A stretch of DNA of 64,000 nt, from the NCBI GenBank assembly GCA_036898135.1, contig CM072516.1:22685948-22749947 (forward strand), in the 5' to 3' direction. The notes beneath the pieces are model-generated. The model ran no database searches. It saw nothing but the letters and a program-made list of their open reading frames with translations, and was not told the origin of the DNA. The position numbers were made by a program, and so were the translations under genes. Shown here in pieces: positions 1-10,291 of the stretch (positions are counted from its first letter, which is position 1; every line of letters starts with the position of its first letter). The stretch is from Oncomelania hupensis. Taxonomy: Eukaryota > Mollusca > Gastropoda > Littorinimorpha > Pomatiopsidae.

Positions 1-336
1 TCTTCTTCTTCTTCTTCTTCGTAATACTGTGGATACCCCGTATTCGAGGAAAATGATTCCACAACTTTTGGCGTGCGCAGTCAAGGTGCATGCTGGGTGT
101 GTTCTTGTCACCGGCACTCACCCGTCTAGAACATGAGCGTCAGGATCTTTAAAGTCCGTTATGATGGAGTGTATGTGACACAGACTAGACCTCGGTTTAT
201 ACTCTCATCCGAAGGAGTAGGAAACGGGAGTAAAGTGTCTTTCCCAAGAACACAACACAATGCCCCGGCCTGGGCTCGAACCCGGGACCTTCAGATCCGC
301 AAGCCAAAGCTCTACCATTAGGCCACCGTGCCACCC
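1..336 (-). mobile_element. tRNA-derived SINE, minus strand, with (GAA)n tail
   Basis: Read on the minus strand, this starts with a tRNA-like head: an A-box-like TGGCCTAATGGTAGAGC (plus 309-325) and a B box GGTTCGAGCCC (plus 272-282). A unique body follows, and the copy ends in a (GAA)n tail, seen as (TTC)n at plus 1-20. The body segment around 130-215 recurs at 54505-54607 and, in opposite orientation, at 62190-62335, so this is a dispersed family. The copy is probably complete from head to tail, although the tail touches the window edge. The Pol III promoter boxes are seen directly; mobilisation by a partner LINE is inferred. Confidence 0.8.
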
Positions 337-563
337 CACTGGTCGTTCTCCCCCCCCCCTTTCCCCTCCCCCTCTCCCCTCCTATCTCTTAGTCTCTCTG
401 CAGAAGCACGGAAGTACAATGTTTGGAACGCTGTAAAAACAAAAAACATAATTTGGGAAATCGAAGTGAGCTTTTACAAGGCACATCAACAAAGAATAGC
501 CCCTCGGAAAGATTTAGTGGATCCCCGATAGCAAATGGGTAGATGCAGTAGTATTATCAGCAA
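337..563. other. unannotated spacer, CT-rich at 345-400
   Basis: A pyrimidine-rich stretch is followed by ordinary sequence. No coding signal or recognisable repeat is visible. Confidence 0.5.
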
Positions 564-702
564 AGGCGCTTGTATCTGGACACGCGAGCGCCTAGGCATG
601 TGATGGGTAACGATAGTGTAATAGTATAGTTGCCCCAAAGAAGGGGGACGCGCCGCGTCACAGGCATAGGCGCTTGCGTGCCCAAATACAAGCGCCTGTG
701 AG
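564..702. repeat. 139-bp foldback repeat with ~33-bp inverted arms
   Basis: The arm at about 564-597 and the arm at about 667-701 are imperfect inverted copies of each other. Each arm is also partly self-complementary, running from GGCGCTTG to GAGCGCC or its counterpart. The ~70 bp between them is unrelated. This could be a tiny MITE or a stable hairpin; no clear target-site duplication was found. Confidence 0.5.
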
Positions 703-885
703 TACAAGCTACCCTTAGGCTGTTCTTCTCATGAACAAATAGGCTGGGCCTACGGAAAAAATTAAGGGGCCTGCACACCTTTCACCCGTCAACGTATTAC
801 CCCGCTGAAGGAGTTATGTCCGAAGGCCAGTTTTTATCTACTTTCAGCAAGCTGTGTTACCAAATTACCACATATTCAAGGTACC

Positions 886-964
886 AGTTTTATTCCAGGT
901 ATCGCATCAAAACATCCTTTCCGAGTTATAGTCTACAGTTTAGTTTTATACCTGGAATAAAACT
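886..964. repeat. perfect 17-bp inverted repeat with 45-bp loop
   Basis: AGTTTTATTCCAGGTAT at 886-902 is perfectly inverted at 948-964. It is a possible stem-loop or a remnant of a DNA transposon. No coding content is supported here. Confidence 0.5.
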
Positions 965-1262
965 CTTTTCTGGCGTGATACAATGCCGTGAATGCAAGTT
1001 CGCTAAATGCGTTTAAAAACCGTCTGAATAAAGTCTTCAGTTGTTATCTTTACTCCACACATGTGGAGTCTTGACCGCTGTCAAACTTAATAAGACGGTA
1101 ACCATGGGTCCTGGGTCCGGGACCCTCCTTAAGAGATAAAATGAACCTGTGCTCTATTATACCATTGGAAAAAAAACTGTCCTTCGGAGAAGAAAGGAAA
1201 GCACCGTTTTAGTCAAGAGTTGCAACACTGTACAACAAATTAACTGCTCATGTTAAAAAAGC

Positions 1263-1474
1263 AAAGACCATCCTGCAAGGCACGGTGCAAGGAGGCAGAA
1301 GAAGAGGGAGACAGAAAAAGAGATGGGAGGACAACATTCGAGAATGGACTGGCTTGACACTGAGCGAAGCCATAAGGGTTGCTGATTATAGAGAAAGTTG
1401 GGAGTATGCGGGTACATGGTTAAACGATCATCTATGGTGCCCCAACGACCTATGAGTTACGGGATAGGATAGGA
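1263..1474 (+). mobile_element. RTE-like LINE 3' fragment (copy 1)
   Basis: This encodes the last ~60 residues of a reverse transcriptase ORF, recognisable from the pattern TVQGGRRRGRQKKRWEDNIRE followed by WTGLTLSEA. It ends in the family's (GGATA)n tail at 1462-1474. The same segment recurs at 6493, 6690, 11822, 12640, 14511, 33408, 35884 and 58994. Similar runs TTAAAAAAGC (1253-1262) and TTAAAAAAAGC (1481-1491) flank it as a likely target-site duplication. The copy is strongly 5'-truncated and inactive. The RTE label is inferred from C-terminal motifs, not from a search. Confidence 0.8.
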
Positions 1475-1778
1475 TGCGTTTTAAAAAAAGCTAGCAATCG
1501 TAATTCTGCACAAGGTAAGGTTAAAGTGGAAGCAAAACAAGCATTTGATGATGACCGATTGTCACGTTTCGTTTGTAAATCCCCAAGCAAGTTGACAAAC
1601 AAACCTGCAAAAGCAACGTATGCTGCAATCACAAACAGGGACGCTTAAGAGCCGTGAGGCTTAGAATAGCCGTGAACTTTAATAACCAGCTCCTCGACCT
1701 CCATCGGATGTACTACTATTACTACGAGTCACAACGTAGAGCCGACCGAGGTTATTAGTACTAAATAGTAGGTAGATG

Positions 1779-1826
<48 letters not shown>

Positions 1827-1960
1827 TTCAACCTGGCCGCATGTAGAAGGTTCTTGGCCAGAAGACAAATTCACTTTAGTCTTTTTGCGCGGGTCACAAG
1901 TGTCCATAACACGCAAATGAAAAAAAAAAAAAAATTCACTAAACTCTGAAGCAACTATCG
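1475..1960. other. intergenic with (GA)n at 1779-1823 and poly(A) at 1920-1934
   Basis: This is the spacer between the LINE fragment and the H1 3' processing region. It holds a 45-bp GA microsatellite and a short A run. No gene is supported. Confidence 0.6.
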
Positions 1961-1967
1961 AATTGCA

Positions 1968-1979
1968 AACCTTTCTTGT
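1968..1979 (-). promoter_or_regulatory. histone downstream element
   Basis: On the minus strand this reads CAAGAAAGGTTT, a purine-rich match to the element that base-pairs with U7 snRNA in replication-dependent histone pre-mRNAs. It lies ~11 nt downstream of the stem-loop, the usual distance. Confidence 0.85.
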
Positions 1980-1990
1980 GAATATGAGTA

Positions 1991-2006
1991 AGCCCTGAAA
2001 AGGGCT
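1991..2006 (-). terminator. histone mRNA 3' stem-loop
   Basis: On the minus strand this reads AGCCCTTTTCAGGGCT: a 6-bp stem with loop TTTC, the canonical replication-dependent histone 3' end bound by SLBP. It lies 37 nt beyond the H1 stop codon. Cleavage should fall between it and the downstream element, giving a non-polyadenylated S-phase mRNA. Confidence 0.92.
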
Positions 2007-2043
2007 TGGTTTTGAGGAGATGTAAGAAAGCGCATTGGAAGAC

Positions 2044-2646
2044 TTAAGCCTTGGGCGCCGCTTTTGGTGCCTTGGCCTTCTTGGGAGTCTTCACTTTGGG
2101 TTTGGCGACCTTCTTGGGCTTGGCAGCCTTCTTGGCAGGCGACTTCACAGCCTTGGGCTTCTTGGCAGCAGCAGCCTTCTTGGGAGACTTGGGCTTTTTG
2201 GCAGCTTTGGGTTTGGCAACCTTGGGCTTCTTGGCGGCAGCCTTCTTGGGAGACTTGGGCTTCTTGGCAGCCTTGGGCTTCTTTGCCTTCTTGACCTTGG
2301 GTTTCTTCTCGGCCTTCTTCTCGCCCAGACGGAAGGAGCCAGAAGCGCCGGTGCCTTTGGCCTGCTTGAGGGAACCTGCCTTGACGCCGGCCTTCAGGGA
2401 GGTTTTGAGACGGGCGTTGATCTTGGCCACCTCGTTGCCGACCTTGTAGTTGGCCACGATGTACTTGAGGATGGCCTGGCGAGAGGAACCACCGCGCTCC
2501 TTAAGGGCAGCAATGGCGGCGGCGATCATGACATTGTACTTGGGGTGCTCAGAAGGCTTCGCAGGCTTCTTGATCTTCTTGGGCTTGGCGGCTTTGGCAG
2601 CCTTGGGAGTGGCTGGTGCAGGAGCGGCGACTTCAGCGTCAGACAT
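2044..2646 (-). CDS. H1: linker histone H1, replication-dependent
   Basis: This is an uninterrupted 200-residue ORF with no introns, as usual for replication-type histone genes. Residues 1-34 are a short Ala/Pro/Lys-rich N-terminus. Residues ~35-110 form the winged-helix globular domain (H15), with motifs [19 protein letters not shown] and an [14 protein letters not shown] end. The rest is a long Lys/Ala/Pro tail carrying repeated SPKK and AAKKPK units, which bind linker DNA and are CDK phosphorylation sites. H1 binds the nucleosome dyad and linker DNA and compacts chromatin in the nucleus. Length and composition fit animal H1. The start is the only Met before the globular domain. No core histone genes lie in the surrounding ~60 kb, so this copy is solitary within the window rather than part of a visible cluster. 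Confidence 0.97.
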   Translation of the reverse strand: MSDAEVAAPAPATPKAAKAAKPKKIKKPAKPSEHPKYNVMIAAAIAALKERGGSSRQAILKYIVANYKVGNEVAKINARLKTSLKAGVKAGSLKQAKGTGASGSFRLGEKKAEKKPKVKKAKKPKAAKKPKSPKKAAAKKPKVAKPKAAKKPKSPKKAAAAKKPKAVKSPAKKAAKPKKVAKPKVKTPKKAKAPKAAPKA

Positions 2647-2770
2647 GGTGAAGAGTGCGGTGCTGCGAGCGGCTAGATGCGTACAGTACGAGTGTTTGGA
2701 GACGAATGCTTAAAATGGTTTGTGTTGTGTTATGTAAAAAATGGCGACCGAAAACTGCTTTTAAAAAGCC
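2647..2770 (-). promoter_or_regulatory. putative H1 promoter and 5' UTR
   Basis: On the minus strand upstream of the ATG there are two TATA-like AT cores: ATTTTAAG at plus 2709-2716, ~65 nt before the ATG and the better position for a short 5' UTR, and CTTTTTAAAAG at plus 2758-2768. An AACACAACACAAACC stretch between them resembles the A/C-rich H1 promoter box. The exact start site cannot be fixed from sequence alone. Confidence 0.5.
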
Positions 2771-2779
2771 GAGCCAGCC

Positions 2780-5245
2780 GTACTGAAAACGGCCTTACGG
2801 CGCAGGCTTAGCGGCCCTCGCGAGAGCTTGACAATCAAAAATTGTGTTACTAAACAAATATTATCATAAGCGCTGTTGTCAGCAAAGCATTAAAACATGT
2901 AAACATCATATATCACTGGATTCAGCAGACTCTGAACTTTCTTCTCATATCAATTTTAAAGGTAAAGATTGCTTGATTATTGAATAATCACAATAAATAT
3001 CTGATACTGTCATGTGCACTGAAGAAAAATATGTCAGAAAAAAGCGAATAACTAAATACATTGCACACACATCATCACGAAAGTTTGAAAACTAGGTAAA
3101 CTAACGTCTCCGGTTGTGGTTTAAAGAATTACTCCGTTAGAAATGCTCTATGTTATTATTTAATAATGAGTTTTCTGATGGTTGTCAAACACAAGACACC
3201 GGGGGTGTAAACGCCATTGTCGATTTCTTCATTCGCTATACTATTTCGTAAACACAAAATTTTCAGTTGACTTTCGCTGATGTTATGATGTTATCGATTC
3301 AACAAATGCTCCAAACGATTCTCATTCTAAATATATCCAGTTGATAGAAATCTTATATGTTTTAGGTTTAGAATTTTGCGATATACACATTGCTTCTTCA
3401 TTTGCTTGAACGAGACATTCCCACAATGGCGCCTTTTCGTCGTTCAAACCAACGTACAATTTTCCAGTATTTAAAATTTCCTGTAAATAATTTTGCATTA
3501 TTTTTAAATTAAAGAACTTTACCCATCCCGTGTATACGAGGATATCGTTTTGTAAGGCTCGAAAACATCGGTTGTACAGTATAAAAGTTATGTTGTAAGA
3601 AACAAAGATGACTATCATTTAGAAATGCAATCCATTGGAGGCGTAATATTTTAAAGGTTATTCGCCAATTTGTGTAGTTTCACGCTTGTATAAAGGGTGT
3701 ACAACGTGTATTTGCAAAGTATATGTAATAAACAACAAACTGCGTTGCATTGGCGTGCATGTTATTAGTGATATCAATGAGTTTTTAAGTGGAGGTTGAA
3801 TGCATGGGCTTCCCGGCGACGCCAAATGAAGCTTTTCCCCGTTCAACGTTTGAGGCTTATTTTCACCTCTTCAGGGTTATTGAAAATTGTAGGTATAGAT
3901 ATTATTGGATTGCTGGGGGTACACAGATTCTGTTTATTTAATTTATTACTGGAATGAAGCATGCTGAAATACGTATACTTGCAAAAAATGAACGTAATTT
4001 ATTTTCTCCCTTCAAACTTTCAACATGGCGGACATACGTCTTTTTCTCACTTCCCCATCGCTTTCGCTCCAAATTAATTTTATAGAAATGTGTATTCTAA
4101 TGGGAAAAGGGTAAATTAAATGCAGGGAATGCATTTTTGAAATGTTTATTTAGTATAAAAACCCATTTAAATGTTGTCTTTGCTTGTGGGAAGAGTCGAA
4201 ACGAAGGCAAGGTCCCTGGATGGAATGAGTGTATCATAGGCCTACAGTAAAGTATAGGCCTGGGTCAAAGAAGGTTAGCTACTCCTCTTTGGCGTAAACT
4301 TCTTTCGCCTGCTGCACGGAGGCCTATAATGAATGTAACCGGCAAACCACGCGCATGGGAGTCAGCTTTAAATTTCCTTTGCCGAGGATTTAAAATCCTG
4401 GTGATGTTATAGCGCCATTCTCCACGTCAGGCTTAAACTAAGACAAATTAATAATTTAGGATATTTTACGATTGTTAATCCCCGAGCCATACCTGCGGTG
4501 TTTTTGTTGGATCTGAGTATTTTACGTGCAGTGCAAATAGCTTATAGACTAATATATAGGGTCTTGTCAGCAGGCAATGCTTTGTCTACAAATGCTATTA
4601 CTGCTACTATGATGCTGTATATTTAATTTTATTTATTTAATTTAAAGTCTGTACACATAGTGATTTTAGACCAACAACAACATTTAAGGAAAAAAAATAA
4701 TTAAAAAGATTTAAAATTAACATTGTAACAATTTCACCAGCTGAAACTCTTACTTAAAATTTACAAAATTCTTGACGTCAAACGTATTCTTTCTTACATG
4801 TGAAGGTACTACCAAAGAGCTTATTACGGAAAGAGAGGGAACTTCCATTATGTCCTATACAAAAATGCTAGACGCTCTCACGGATTATTTCCCTTTGCTC
4901 GGGCTGGCTATATTTCATCATCTGCTATATGAATGATCTGTGTGTGGTAACGTATTGAGCCTATGCCATTGCAAAAGAACATTTTTATGGCAACGTTTGC
5001 AAAAACCAAACTTTTAGCCATCATTATTATTAACATTCCGCTACTGCTGTTTTTTTTTTTTGTTTTTTTTTTATGTTTACTTATTGACATTTATTATGTG
5101 ATTTTATGCTGCTTATGTGTGTATGTCTTAGGTTCGTTTTCTGCCCTGGAATTTATTATTTTTTAATCAACGACAGATATTTTAAAATTAAAATATGCAT
5201 GACAGACTGTTTCATTTATTCCAAACTGTGTAAATCCGTAATCGT

Positions 5246-5306
<61 letters not shown>

Positions 5307-6480
5307 GTTGGGGGAAGAGAGAGCTCTGTCATTCAATCAATTAATCACAATAAAGCACAATAACAAAATGTTTCACTAATATTGTGAATTTAATTTATAT
5401 CAGGTGCCCCCCTACCTCCCAACCCTCTCACCTCCCACATCACTGGCTTAATAACATCAGTCACTTCATGGAAAATAATTAATTAATCAGACAGAACAAT
5501 CAGAACCTATACTACAACATTCCACGCAATATAGATCTAATGCGCAGAAATTCACAGATCAGAACAAGGACTGAGTTTCTACCTTACATTTTTCTTCCCG
5601 TTTACACTCAAACGAAAAGGGATTACAACAGATCAAGGACCATTTTTGTGCCTAGGTAAGGGGTTATCTTGCACAGTATTTGATCACGAGGAGAAAACAG
5701 ACTTAGTCTAATTTAACTTGTTAACATAAGCAGTTTGACGAAGCCAAACTGCCAATCTGACAACATCTACTTTTGAAATGTAAGCATAAATATAATAGTC
5801 AAACAACCTAGAAACAACGTAAACAGTGAGCGACCTTTTGAACGTAAACTGTCAGCAAGCAAATAGTTTTTGTTTTAGCACATAGAATAGATATAACATG
5901 AATCACTGAAGCCTCTCCCCAATTGTTTTAACAACACTGCAGCGGTCTTGGTTTAGGCCTATATAAACACACAAAAAAGAAGTTTTTCGATTGCAATTTA
6001 CCTTTCTTTGTCTCTTGGAAACTTGAAAAAGAACTTGCCATCACAACTTTTCTTGTATCTGGCATTACGGCAATTGATGGCTGTGCAAAAGTCACCGCCC
6101 TGTTTTACTCGGTCGCCTTTTGTCTTTCTGCCACGAGCCATTTATAGCATGTCGACAAGGGAGCGTAACTCGTATCTTCCATCTCGCGGTTCTGGACCAA
6201 GTTCCCCCTCTTTCTATAATACGCTGTTTGGTGGTATTTACACTAACATTCGCGGACAGGTGTCACTGACCAGTCCACATAAGCCCTTCTTTCCTAATAG
6301 CATTACTCCACGTTTAGTCTTCTTCAGACCACATACAGCTCTGTTGTATACAAGATAGACTACCAGTACGCTTTGGCCCAACTGGAACTCTTGAATCCGT
6401 TAAGTTACTCTTATCATCACGAAAGGACCTGGTCGCTCTATGCTCCACTGATTTCTCCCTCCCCCCACACCCTTGCACCC
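2780..6480. other. AT-rich intergenic DNA with a GA microsatellite at 5251-5304
   Basis: I found no supported gene, SINE or LINE here. The ORFs present (such as the 98-codon frame at 3322-3618 minus and the 116-codon frame at 6008-6358 plus) show no recognisable domain. T-runs lie at 5049-5072. Confidence 0.5.
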
Positions 6481-6492
6481 ACCCACGCCCTA

Positions 6493-6607
6493 TCCTATCC
6501 TATCCTATCCTATCCTATCCTATCCTATCTTGTCCCGTAACCCGGAGGTCGTAGAGGCACCACAGAAGATCGTTTAACCAGCATACTCCATCTTTCTCTG
6601 TCCTCAG
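6493..6607 (-). mobile_element. RTE-like LINE tail fragment (copy 2a) with 10-bp TSD
   Basis: A 115-bp minus-strand 3' fragment of the RTE-like family starts, in plus coordinates, with (CTATC)n tail repeats. It is flanked by the 10-bp duplication CCACGCCCTA at 6483-6492 and 6608-6617, marking a retrotransposition event truncated almost to the tail. Confidence 0.8.
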
Positions 6608-6689
6608 CCACGCCCTACTCTATCGCATCCCATTCAATCTCGTCAGTTCATTCTGACTTTCCAGTCTTTCCTGGAAATACTTTCATATG

Positions 6690-7630
6690 TCCTATCCTAT
6701 CCTATCCTATCCTATCCTATCCTATCCTATCCTATCCTATCCCGTAACAAGAAAGTCGTTGGAGCACCACTGAACATCGTTTAACCAACGGACTCTATTT
6801 TTCTCTGTCATCAGCAGCCCTCATGGCTTCATTCAGTGTCAAGTCAGTTATTCTCGAATGTTGTCTTCCCACATTTTTTTCTGTCTCGCTCTTCTTCTGC
6901 CTCCTTGCACTGTACTTTGCAGGATGGTTTTTGCAAAGCCTGATGCTCTGGTGACGTAGCCATACCATCGGAGTTTCCGTTTCTTCACCACTGTGAGCAT
7001 GTCATTGTGTTGTCCAATGGCTTGTGTGATGGTCTGTCGGACTTCGTCGTAGGTGATGTGCTGGGTATAGGAAATGCCCAGAAGTCTTCTGTAGCACCTC
7101 ATCTCCATGCTTTGTATTCTTCGTTGTAGGTTTGCTGTGATAGTCCATGTTTCGCAAGCGTATAGGAAGATGGAGATGACAAGGGAGCGCAGCATCCTTA
7201 CCTTTGGAATGCAGACTGATGGTCCTGTCTTTCCAAATAAGCTTCAATCTTGTCACGGCAGCAATTGTGTGTGCTATCCTGGAGAGGACTTCCCGTCTGG
7301 ACCCATTATCTGATACAATTGCTCCTAAATATTTGAAGCTGTGTACCCTGTTGAGGGATTGGCCTTGGAATTCGATGTCCATGTTGATGCCTTTGGTATT
7401 GTTGGTCATCATTTTGGTCTTATCTGAGCGTATTTCCATTCCAAAGGCTCTGGAGGTGGTGTCAAACCTCTGTACCAGCTGTTCAAGTTCTTGTTCTTCT
7501 CCAGCCAATCCATCAATGTCATCCGCAAACCGGAGGTTGGAGATTGCTCTACCCCTTATGCTGAGTGTGCCTTCATGACCTGCAAGGCCCTCTGACATGA
7601 TGCGTTCCTAAAAGATGTTGAAGAGTGTTC
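6690..7630 (-). pseudogene. RTE-like LINE, 5'-truncated reverse transcriptase (copy 2b)
   Basis: This is a ~940-bp minus-strand copy, the longest uninterrupted representative of the family here. Frames 7002-7598 and 6848-7195 together cover the RT palm and thumb and the C-terminus. They show the catalytic FADD motif (FADDIDGLAGEE), FKYLGAIVSDNG, FLYACETWT, then RCYRRLLGISYT, VKKRKLRWYG and the Arg/Lys-rich RRARQKK. The two frames overlap out of phase, so at least one frameshift breaks the ORF. An in-frame stop lies just upstream of the ERIM start region. The tail is (CTATC)n at 6690-6740. The product would have been the RT of a non-LTR retrotransposon that copies its RNA at a nicked target. 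Inactive. Confidence 0.85.
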
Positions 7631-7639
7631 AACTTTAAT

Positions 7640-8031
7640 ATAATCAGGAATCAAAACGAAGGCCAACATCGGTCTGTCGATCGGTTTTTGTAATTCGTGA
7701 TACATTTTCTGCAGCAACTTTCTACTTCTGAAATAGTTATCGTTTCAGGCGACGGCTTGACAGATATCTGACAATCAGAATGAAAACTGTTATTACCAAA
7801 TCGAGGAGGTAAATTTATGCTCGACGTATTTCTTCCATCAAGTTGTTGATATATTAGGTCGGTTCGAGAAATCCTTTGAAATTACTTACCTATCTACTCG
7901 ATACGCTAATACTAACAACAGATTGTAGAATTGGGCTGCAGAATGTCCTGTCCGTCTCCTTAGAGCGATCTCCATACCTTTGTACCACTCGTATGGGTGG
8001 TGAGTGTGTGTTTAAAAATGTGTGTAACGTT
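7640..8031. other. unannotated spacer
   Basis: No repeat, ORF or RNA gene was recognised between the RTE-like copy and the minisatellite. Confidence 0.5.
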
Positions 8032-8516
8032 TAGATTGATGCAAGAGAAAAGAGTAGATTGATGCGAGAGAAAAGAGTAGATTGATGCGAGAGAAAAGAG
8101 TAGATTGATGCGAGAGAAAAGAGTAAATTGATGCGAGAGAAAAGAGTAGCTTGATGCGCGAGAAAAGAGTAGATTGATGCGCGAGAAAAGAGTAGATTGA
8201 TGCGAGAGAAAAGAGTAGATTGATGCGAGAGAAAAGAGTAGATTGATGCGAGAGAAAAGAGTAGATTGATGCGAGAGAAAAGAGTAGATTGAAGCGGGAT
8301 AAAGTACTAGATTTATGCGGGAAAAAAATAGTACATTGATGCGGGAGAAAAGAGTAGGTTTAATGCTAGAGAATAGAGTAGATTGATGCGGGAGAAAAGA
8401 GTAGATTGATGCGGGAGAAAAGAGTAGACTGATGCGGGAGAAAAGAGTAGATTGATGCGGGAGAAAAGAGTAGATTGATGCGGGAGAAAAGAATAGATTG
8501 ATGCAGGACAAAAGAG
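8032..8516. repeat. 23-bp minisatellite, ~21 units
   Basis: Tandem units of TAGATTGATGCGAGAGAAAA plus GAG run across 485 bp. The left half mostly carries GCGAGAG and the right half mostly GCGGGAG, so the array holds two variant blocks, with a few degenerate units at 8281-8380 between them. Long ORFs on the minus strand are products of the repeat and not genes. Confidence 0.95.
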
Positions 8517-8534
8517 TGTACGCCTATATAGCAT

Positions 8535-8640
8535 CCAGCATTGGTCATAGCCCAGTGGGAAAAATGTCGTTCTCATGTTCCAGAAGTAGCGGGTTCAGTC
8601 CTGGTTAGTGAAGACGGTGTTAAAAACTGGATATATTTCG
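8535..8640 (+). mobile_element. possible tRNA-like SINE head
   Basis: TAGCCCAGTGGG (8547-8558) matches an A-box pattern, and GGTTCAGTCCT (8593-8603) matches a B box at suitable spacing. The sequence lacks a folded tRNA acceptor end, so a tRNA-derived SINE or tRNA pseudogene is more likely than a functional tRNA. Confidence 0.45.
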
Positions 8641-8789
8641 TCCATCATGAAAAAGGAAGAACTTATTCATCTTGTCCTAAAGCGTCGTCACTCTAGAATC
8701 TGTCTTCCAATTTCTCAACTTATTTTGACACGCTGCAACGCGAGCAAGTGAACCAGCAAAAAACCCTTTATTCAAATCCTCATTATCAA

Positions 8790-9075
8790 CTAATCTTCAA
8801 GAGTGACAGTACTGACATCAGCCATGAAACACAATCCTGATACCACCCAACATCTTTCTGCTGGACTCAGGTTTATGTGCTGAATCTAGGAGCTTGTGCC
8901 ACTGGTAAAAACAAGCACACGCTGGCATCGTCCTGCAATCTCTGCCTGCCGATCCTAATCCTCTGGCTAATCTTAAACAATGTCAGTATAAGCATCACTG
9001 TTGAAACACCATCCAAATGCCACCCATCATCAAACAAGCGGTGAATCTGCTGGCTATAGCTTCTCGCGGCTGTAA
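8790..9075. repeat. diverged tandem duplication (~180-bp period)
   Basis: Segments near 8795-8920 and 8975-9085 share ordered words: a GTCAGTA/GACAGTA region, GAAACAC, CCACCCA.CATC, and a GTAAAAACAA block. They look like an old duplication. No coding potential was seen. Confidence 0.4.
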
Positions 9076-9470
9076 AAACAAACAGCCCCGCAAATCCCTG
9101 GCTATATCGCGCCCTGATACCTGTTTTTACCGAGACTTATGTCTGTTTTTACCTTAGTTCATACCTGTTTTTACCCGAGCTAATACCTGTATCTATCTGT
9201 GATCATGATGGCAGCCTTAACGCAGCAGGTAGTGGACGCCCTTTTCCGGGACATGCAGAGAGTATAGAACAAAACCCCACATGAGTAGTGGAGTCAGTGC
9301 TTGTTTCTCAAGTCTCTGACCTTCAGTGCGGTTTGGATACCAGACCACCTACAATACAATGAGATCTCGACTGTACAGTAGCATCACGTTTCACTACCAT
9401 CAACATCTTGGACTAGTACACTTCATGGAAAAGTACATAGACTTTGTTCTCAACTTCATAACCTAAGATA

Positions 9471-9474
<4 letters not shown>

Positions 9475-9507
<33 letters not shown>

Positions 9508-9537
9508 ACCCACACACACACACACCCACAAACACAC
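9475..9537. repeat. (CA)n microsatellite
   Basis: Interrupted CA dinucleotide array. Confidence 0.9.
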
Positions 9538-9539
9538 TT

Positions 9540-10262
9540 ATTTGCAAAACATCAGAACTGGATAATTTTAGAATGTAGGAATCGGAATGTTTTTGACGGA
9601 AAGAGCGCAAAATGCATCTAAAAATGTAATAATCTTATGTAAAATTGGATCCATCCCTCTAAAATGTTGACCTCGTTCGTCACCTATAAGGGACGATATA
9701 GGTCGACTTCTCTTCAAAGTTTGCCTGGAGTGGCTGGATTTTCTCCGTTCCGGCTAGAGCACTCCCTTGTACACTCTCATGCACTACAACTGCACTCCCA
9801 TGCACTAAAAGAGCACTCGCGTATTTAAAAGAAATGAGGTCCTGGAAATAGTGGGATCCTAGCAAATGAACCCATTTGTAGCTAAGAAAGGCAAGTTCTG
9901 GTACCCATTTGTACATTTGTAATTGCACACACAAACACACACACATACACACACACAAGTATGTAAAACATCAAGACTGGGTTTTACTAAGAATGTAGGA
10001 ATCGGAAAGTGATTTTTGACAGAAAAGGGTTAGGGCAAGGGTTAGTGATAGCTCTGCAACTAGCCGTTACCCGAACCCTTTTCTAAAAAGTTGACCTAGT
10101 TCGTCTCCTATAGGCGACGAAATAAGTCGAATTTTGTTCAAAATTTCTCAGAAAATTCACTGTATTTTCTCCGTCCCGGATAGAGCACTCCTGTGTACTA
10201 AAAACACTCTCATGCACTACAACTGCACTCCCATGCATTAAAAGAGCACTCCTGCGTACTTA
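9540..10262. repeat. diverged direct duplication beside the assembly gap
   Basis: The segment 9545-9835 is repeated at ~9965-10262. Both copies hold AATGTAGGAATCGGAA, a TTGACCT.GTTCGTC block, a TTTTCTCCGT block with TAGAGCACTCC, and a tail of CACTCTCATGCACTACAACT with TGCACTCCCATGCA. Both are preceded by CA-rich DNA. The unit is ~480 bp and may continue into the gap. Confidence 0.8.
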
Positions 10263-10291
10263 GAAAAAAGTGGGTGGCTGGAAAACTCTGG

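Noticed and set aside
2035..2713. Long plus-strand frames opposite the histone gene (up to 213 codons, Leu/Gly/Phe rich)
   Set aside because: They are complements of the Lys/Ala-rich H1 coding sequence; the minus-strand frame has the H1 domain and the correct 3' signals.
6008..6358. 116-codon plus-strand frame
   Set aside because: No motif, not conserved with anything I know, and the Ser/Pro/Phe-rich composition is typical of non-coding frames.
8535..8640. Functional tRNA gene
   Set aside because: A- and B-box-like words are present, but I could not form a convincing acceptor stem or anticodon arm; a SINE head is more likely.
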